A stretch of 64,000 nucleotides of DNA from Siccibacter turicensis LMG 23730 (GTDB lineage Bacteria; Pseudomonadota; Gammaproteobacteria; Enterobacterales; Enterobacteriaceae). The stretch's first letter is position 1. Each line of letters starts with the position of its first letter. The DNA lies in the NCBI RefSeq assembly GCF_000463155.2, contig NZ_AWFZ01000050.1, forward strand, positions 293,063 through 357,062, written 5' to 3'. A program made the translations under genes and the position numbers. Below are positions 59,210 through 64,000 of this stretch, piece by piece. Below the pieces are notes generated by a model that had not been told where the DNA came from, searched no databases, and was given only the letters and a program-made list of their open reading frames with translations.

Positions 59210-60062
59210 TGGCGCTAAACACCTCTTCCACCATGGCATCCGCCAGCCGCGCCGCCGAGCACAGACGCGGCATTCCCAACGCCACGCTCTGCCAGGTCTG
59301 CGTCACCGACCAGCTCACCGGATGCAGCCCGACATCGCGCTGTGCGCCAATCCAGCTCAGGGTGTCTTTATAATCCATCAGCCCGTCCGACGGCGGCGTC
59401 GTCAGCCAGTGGGAGAAGTAGTGCCGGGTGCGTGTCGCCGCGCCGGCGTCGCTGGCCAGTTGAAGCGTGGCCCGCTCGCGCAGCATGTCGCGCAGGCGCT
59501 GCGCCTCCAGCGGTGCGCTGAGCCTGAGCGCCTCCCCGAACGCCCCCCAGCGCAGCTCCTCAAGCACCACATAGCAGCGCCCCGCCGGTGAGAACGCCGC
59601 GAAGTAGCCGCTGCGCCAGCGGTGAAACAGCTGCTCGACGTGGGTAAACGCCTCCTGACGCAGATCGCGCTGGCGCAACAGCGCCTCGCTGCGCGCCAGC
59701 CGCTCCTGGCACTGGCGTATCACGCTGCCGAGCGCCAGTTCGAGGCCGCCGGCGTGGTTCTCCCGCACCTGTCCAAGGCGATGGCGCACGCACGTCAGCG
59801 CCAGGTGGCCCGGCGACCAGAGGTGCAGCAACTGCTCAAGCCACGCCAGACGCATCTCCGCGCTTAGCGTGCCGGGGCCGGTCACCGCCCACTGCTGCTG
59901 GCGGGTACGGACGATCAACTCCCCCTGCAGGCGTTCGCGAAAGGGTTGCAGATGCGGGCAGAGCCGCTGGGTGGGATCAAGGGTATCGGCCAGATCGGTA
60001 ATAAACCGATCGTTGAGGCACGCCAGGTCGCGCCCCGGCCCGTCCAGCACGCCGCGGCTCAT
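59205..60062 (-). CDS. yjcZ: YjcZ-like partner of CrfC
   Basis: 285 aa, in the place of E. coli yjcZ directly after crfC, with a 4-bp ATGA overlap. It is rich in leucine, arginine and alanine and mostly helical, with no catalytic motif, signal peptide or membrane helix that I can see. The function is unknown; the conserved coupling to crfC suggests they act together. Confidence 0.8.
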   Translation of the reverse strand: MSRGVLDGPGRDLACLNDRFITDLADTLDPTQRLCPHLQPFRERLQGELIVRTRQQQWAVTGPGTLSAEMRLAWLEQLLHLWSPGHLALTCVRHRLGQVRENHAGGLELALGSVIRQCQERLARSEALLRQRDLRQEAFTHVEQLFHRWRSGYFAAFSPAGRCYVVLEELRWGAFGEALRLSAPLEAQRLRDMLRERATLQLASDAGAATRTRHYFSHWLTTPPSDGLMDYKDTLSWIGAQRDVGLHPVSWSVTQTWQSVALGMPRLCSAARLADAMVEEVFSAT

Positions 60063-62410
60063 GATGTCTGCACCGCAAACAGCGTCTGAATGTCGTCGCG
60101 CAGCAGGCGCGTATCCTCATGCAGCCAGGCGGTGGCCGCGGTGCAGCGCTGAAGCTGCTGCTCCAGCGCCATCAGCTGCTCCTCGCTCTGCTGCCGGGCT
60201 GCCAGGCTCTGGCGCAGGCTGGCGTCGATGTCGCTCAGCACGCGGGTAAAGTCGCTGAAAAACGTTGCCAGACCGAGGCTGACCGAACTGTTTATCTGGG
60301 TGGCCACCGCCTGGTTAAGCTGATTGCTGAACTGGCTGATGTGCGCCAGCAGGCTCTGCTTAAGGTTATCGAGATCGATAAAGTAGTGGGTGCGCGTCGC
60401 CACCGCGTCCTCCCAGCCCCAGTCGCTGCTGTTCAGCCAGCGCGCCATGGTGCCGCGCATGCCGGCGGCGCGGCGCAGGGTGGCGACCGGCACATCCTGT
60501 GGGGCAACGGCATTGATAAACAGCTGCTGCACATCGAGGTTAAGCGCCGCCGTCTGGAAGGCAGGCAGGGCGATGCGCGTCCGGAACCCGGCATCCAGCA
60601 GGCCGTCGGTGACCCGCTGCTGTACCGGCGCCAGCGCGTCATGCAGCGTGCGGGACAAGTTGCTCTCCAGCGCCGGGAACAGGCCAGCCAGCTCGCGGCT
60701 CAGGCGCTCCTGCCCGCGGTGCAGCATCAGCTCGCAGGCGGCACGCAGCGTTTGCATCATCATCCGGGCGTCCTCTTCGTTTTCCATGGTGAGCCGACTG
60801 CTGTAGGGGATGAAGTCGCGCCTGCGCGCCTGTGGAATGGCCAGCGCATCGTAGCGTTCGTGCTGCGGCAGCATTCCTTCGCTAAAGTAGAACTCCACAT
60901 CCTGCACCAGACGCGTCTGCAGGCTGTTGATGCAGGCCGCTACCGTCTCAAGGGTGCGGATCACCTCATGCTGGATCTCATCCTCCACCCCTTTGCGGCT
61001 GGCGGCGAGCACCGCGCGATCCTGCTCGAGGCGGGTGATATTGTCCTGCAGCCCTTCGCTGGCGACGTTCAGCCCCTGGCAGCGGAAAGCCAGATAGTCA
61101 CCGGTGCTGCGCGCATAGTTGAGCAGCTTGTGCGAGGCCGAGCGCAGGGCGTACAGCGAGGCGCTGGCGTGCGCCGCGTGCAGAATGGTGGTGACCGGCT
61201 GCTCGAACAGCGAATCCTCCCACAGCAGATCGGCGGCCTGACGAATACGCGGAATATCGGCCAGATCGTCATCGCGCCAGCGCCGCCCTAACGCCGCCTC
61301 GGCGAAATCCTGCACCCAGCGCTGCTGCGCCGGATCCGGCAGCGCGCCGTGCTGCGCCAGTTCATGGCGCGCCCGGTTTGCCAGATAGCCCCACATCGAG
61401 GAGACCGGGAAAATATGCTCCGGATCGATATCGCCCTTCATCAGGGTGCCGGAGATCAGCGCCCGCACCTGATCCGCGTCGTCGCTGTTGCGATCCTTCT
61501 GATCGAATTTGTTCACCAGGGCGTAGAGTGGCACGCCGTTGCCGACCGCAGAGATGGCGCGCCGTACTTCTTCATCGGACACCGATTTAAGCTGGGTATA
61601 GTCCATCACCGCCAGCACCGCCGATGCGCGCCCCAGTTGCTCGCTGAGCATCTGTTGCAGATGGGGCTGGCCCGCTTCGTTCGGGCCGGGGGTATCCAGC
61701 AGCGTGAGCTGCCCGTGTCCGCCCTCGAGTCCCGCCAGATGCACAAACTCCACATCAATAAAGGGCACGTGCTCAATGGCCGCGTACGCGCTGAACGGAA
61801 ACGCCACGCCCAGCACCTTTGACAGCCTGACCAAATCGTTGAGGCTTTTCAGGCAGTGGAAGATCGGCTGGGCGCCCAGATAGTGCTTCTCAAAGTGGGT
61901 GCCGTGCTCAATACGCAGCAGCAGCGCCACCATGTCCTGGTCAAGTTCCAGATGGCGTGACAACAGTTCGCGGGGAAAATGCCGCAGCTGCTGCTGAAGC
62001 TCGCCCATCAGCGCCTCGATTGGCGCAACGTGGGGAAAATGGAGCACCGGCTCTTTCTGGCCCGGCGTATGACGGATAAACGTCGGCAGCGCGGTCATGG
62101 GCCGGTTGCGATTGGGCAGCACTTCCGTGCCGATAATCGCATTGATGGTGGTCGACTTGCCGGCTTTCATGGTGCCGACAATCGCCAGCACCATCTCCTG
62201 ACGGGTGATTTTTCGCAGCTCGCTTCGCAGCGTCTCCTGCTGAGCCTCTATGCCCTGCTGACTGAAATGCAGCGGCAGTTCGGAAGCCCCGGAGGAGTCC
62301 TGTTGCAGAGCAGCGAATGGGACGCTTTGCAGCGCCTCAAGATGATGTAATGCCAGGTGCAGGAGACGCTCAGCCTCCTGACTAAGTTCAAAAACTGTTT
62401 GTGTGTGCAT
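60059..62410 (-). CDS. crfC: dynamin-like GTPase CrfC
   Basis: 783 aa starting MHTQTVFELSQEAERLL as in E. coli. GTPase motifs: P-loop GTMKAGKST (79-87), G3 DTPGPNEAG and G4 NKFD. The helical stalk after about residue 420 is much less conserved than the G domain and about 40 residues longer than in E. coli. In E. coli CrfC binds the replication clamp and links sister replication forks. Confidence 0.92.
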   Translation of the reverse strand: MHTQTVFELSQEAERLLHLALHHLEALQSVPFAALQQDSSGASELPLHFSQQGIEAQQETLRSELRKITRQEMVLAIVGTMKAGKSTTINAIIGTEVLPNRNRPMTALPTFIRHTPGQKEPVLHFPHVAPIEALMGELQQQLRHFPRELLSRHLELDQDMVALLLRIEHGTHFEKHYLGAQPIFHCLKSLNDLVRLSKVLGVAFPFSAYAAIEHVPFIDVEFVHLAGLEGGHGQLTLLDTPGPNEAGQPHLQQMLSEQLGRASAVLAVMDYTQLKSVSDEEVRRAISAVGNGVPLYALVNKFDQKDRNSDDADQVRALISGTLMKGDIDPEHIFPVSSMWGYLANRARHELAQHGALPDPAQQRWVQDFAEAALGRRWRDDDLADIPRIRQAADLLWEDSLFEQPVTTILHAAHASASLYALRSASHKLLNYARSTGDYLAFRCQGLNVASEGLQDNITRLEQDRAVLAASRKGVEDEIQHEVIRTLETVAACINSLQTRLVQDVEFYFSEGMLPQHERYDALAIPQARRRDFIPYSSRLTMENEEDARMMMQTLRAACELMLHRGQERLSRELAGLFPALESNLSRTLHDALAPVQQRVTDGLLDAGFRTRIALPAFQTAALNLDVQQLFINAVAPQDVPVATLRRAAGMRGTMARWLNSSDWGWEDAVATRTHYFIDLDNLKQSLLAHISQFSNQLNQAVATQINSSVSLGLATFFSDFTRVLSDIDASLRQSLAARQQSEEQLMALEQQLQRCTAATAWLHEDTRLLRDDIQTLFAVQTS

Positions 62411-62986
62411 GAAGAAATCTTTCCTTAACACAAATTAGCTGGCTTTTATTTGAGTCTTTATAGTTTTAATAATCAGAGAACAGCTTTTATAATTACGTGA
62501 GGAAAACATATAACTAATAGCCACCCTGCCAGCATGTATTTGTGCATTAATGCCGACGAGAGATGTGAAGAACTGAATGTCAGGCATGAATAGCCGTCCT
62601 GGTTACGCGCTGCCTCGCCTGTGACATGTTTGAAAAAAAGAAAATGCGCGCAATTATACTAAATCGCGCAGAAAGTCGTTATACATTTATCCGCAGGCAA
62701 ATTACATGAGCGCCCGCCAGAAGAAAAGTAAAATAATTGCTCAGGGGTAATAATGGCCAGAATAGCATTCATCGGGAATAAAACACGATATATGTATCGC
62801 ATTCCTGAATTTACACATCAATCCTTTTAATCTCACGCAGGCGGGCAGGATTGCACCACACAGGCAAAAAATAGTCCCTTTTTCGGCAGGGTTTTCCGGT
62901 ATAATGCTTTCTTTTCGCAGCGCTCAGCGGCTGAGTCGATTGAAATCAGCCTTTTGCGCAGCTATCCCTACAGCGAGGTGAATAAC
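62411..62986. promoter_or_regulatory. divergent region crfC-yjdM
   Basis: About 575 bp of AT-rich DNA with no convincing gene. A perfect TATAAT at 62,900-62,905 is a likely -10 for yjdM, with no good -35. Nothing else stands out. Confidence 0.5.
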
Positions 62987-63322
62987 ATGGAACTGCCACA
63001 CTGCCCGAAATGCAACAGCGCGTATACCTACGAAGACAACGGCATGTACGTCTGCCCCGAGTGCGCCCACGAGTGGAGCACCACGCCGGCAGAGAGCGAA
63101 AGTGATGCGCTTATCGTGAAGGACGCGAACGGCAACCTGCTGGCGGACGGCGACAGCGTTACGGTCGTGAAAGATTTAAAGGTTAAAGGCAGCTCTTCGA
63201 TGCTGAAAATCGGTACCAAAGTGAAGAATATCCGCCTTGTAGAAGGCGATCACAACATTGACTGCAAAATCGATGGTTTTGGGCCGATGAAACTCAAATC
63301 TGAGTTCGTCAAAAAGAACTGA
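62987..63322 (+). CDS. yjdM: zinc-ribbon protein YjdM (PhnA)
   Basis: 111 aa. The N-terminal zinc ribbon [21 protein letters not shown] is followed by an SH3-like PhnA domain ([20 protein letters not shown]). Nearly identical to E. coli. Despite the name it is not part of the phosphonate operon, and its role is unclear. The start follows GAGGTGAATAAC, dropping 11 unconserved residues. Confidence 0.95.
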   Translation: MELPHCPKCNSAYTYEDNGMYVCPECAHEWSTTPAESESDALIVKDANGNLLADGDSVTVVKDLKVKGSSSMLKIGTKVKNIRLVEGDHNIDCKIDGFGPMKLKSEFVKKN

Positions 63323-64000
63323 TTTTACGGCTGGACGCACGCCGTGCGCCGCTCAACGCCCCTGTGATGCCTCGTGCAGCAGGGGCGTTTTACGGTTTGG
63401 GGAGCGTATTACGCGCCCGTATCGCTTTTCGCCGCACCTTAATGGCTGTGTGCCGGCGCTATATCTGCGCCGCACCCGTTTCGCATTAAAATATTTCACG
63501 TAAGTCATCAGACGTGCCTGTTCCTGCCCGTGCTGGCGACAACACGTAAAATAGCGCCGTGCAGCGTGGCGTTCGGTGATGCGCCCACCGGGCGACAAAG
63601 GCCCGGCAAAATGCGCAGAACGTGACACACTTCATCCCACGCCGGAAAAAAGAGCGCGCGGGAAATTAATATCGCGGCATCACTGTTTATTGAATGAAAA
63701 TAATTCTCGCGGGATCTGGATAATTAGTAATAAATAAAGCGCTGGGCTTTCAGCTATATTTATGATTATATAACTAATGCCGCCGCAGCCATTAGCGATA
63801 AAACCCATTAAAATCAACAATATAAAGCATGGCTAATATTTTATTTAGCACCGCTTAACAATCTATTTTTTGCTTGTCGCCTGCCCTGCCCCTCAGAAAT
63901 TAAAAAATCGATCTCCATCACTCTTTAAAATTAAAGCAAATTACCTTTCAGCCGAAAATAAGGTGAGCACCCTTCGGGGCACCCTTTTTTTGCAGGCAGG
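63323..64000. other. gene-free region at the right edge
   Basis: A hairpin AACGCCCCTG/CAGGGGCGTTTT at about 63,356-63,393 probably ends yjdM. The next 550 bp hold no credible gene. At 63,962-63,992 a second terminator on the plus strand (GGTG, CCC-TTCG-GGG, CACC and seven T) has no gene before it, so it could end a small RNA or a long untranslated tail. Confidence 0.5.

Noticed and set aside
60119-61291. 390-codon frame antisense to crfC
   Set aside because: Shadow frame caused by Leu/Gln/Ala-rich coding on the other strand.
63353-63628. 91-codon frame after yjdM
   Set aside because: Overlaps the yjdM terminator, Arg-rich, no ribosome site.

Overview
The window is enterobacterial chromosome. 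Gene content and order from orn to dsbD, and again from eptA to yjdM, closely follow the 93-94 min region of Escherichia coli, with a GC-rich core. Within the Enterobacteriaceae it looks like the Enterobacter/Leclercia/Kosakonia/Klebsiella side, but sequence reading alone does not fix the genus. One clue is that the frdD-blc junction, where E. coli, Citrobacter freundii and Enterobacter cloacae carry ampC, has no ampC here.

Layout. (1) 1-4,640: two tandem tRNA-Gly genes, then a glycyl radical enzyme operon (ybiY-ybiW) divergent from the fructose-6-phosphate aldolase gene fsaA. The shared promoter region has an exact FNR consensus and a perfect 32-bp palindrome. (2) 4,641-28,650: conserved core with orn, rsgA, psd-mscM, epmA, frdABCD, blc, gdx with a guanidine-II riboswitch, an ecnR-like regulator, ecnB/ecnA, efp, epmB, yjeI, groEL/groES with a sigma-32 promoter, fxsA, aspA, dcuA, cutA-dsbD and yjdC. 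It encodes fumarate respiration, EF-P modification (efp, epmA, epmB) and chaperonins. (3) 28,700-31,000: a secreted DUF1176 protein and tRNA-Phe. (4) 31,000-49,900: an accessory block next to tRNA-Phe, at the place where E. coli has cadCBA and further genes. It holds a P4/C4-type antisense RNA locus with one small gene, a DUF1778-GNAT toxin-antitoxin pair, an 11-gene chaperone-usher fimbrial operon of the MR/P-Stf type (two chaperones, four tandem related minor pilins), an intimin-like inverse autotransporter, a frameshifted small gene, a ToxR/MarT-like regulator with a FidL-like partner, a PapI/FaeA-like regulator, an EAL-LuxR fusion and a detached two-domain fimbrial adhesin. From about 41.4 kb on this block is clearly more AT-rich. 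(5) 49,900-64,000: eptA-pmrA-pmrB with a PmrA box, a NicO-type metal exporter, a YncE-like lipoprotein, proP, kdgT with a KdgR-like operator, crfC-yjcZ and yjdM.

How the parts may work together. The core supports anaerobic life: an FNR-linked glycyl radical enzyme, fumarate reductase, and aspartase with a C4-dicarboxylate antiporter that supplies fumarate. The accessory block looks like a surface-adhesion module carrying several layers of its own control (membrane-bound wHTH, PapI-like wHTH, c-di-GMP/LuxR). The items most worth following up are the C4-type RNA locus, the EAL-LuxR regulator beside the split fimbrial system, and the unassigned palindromes at 3,815-3,846 and 44,957-44,986.
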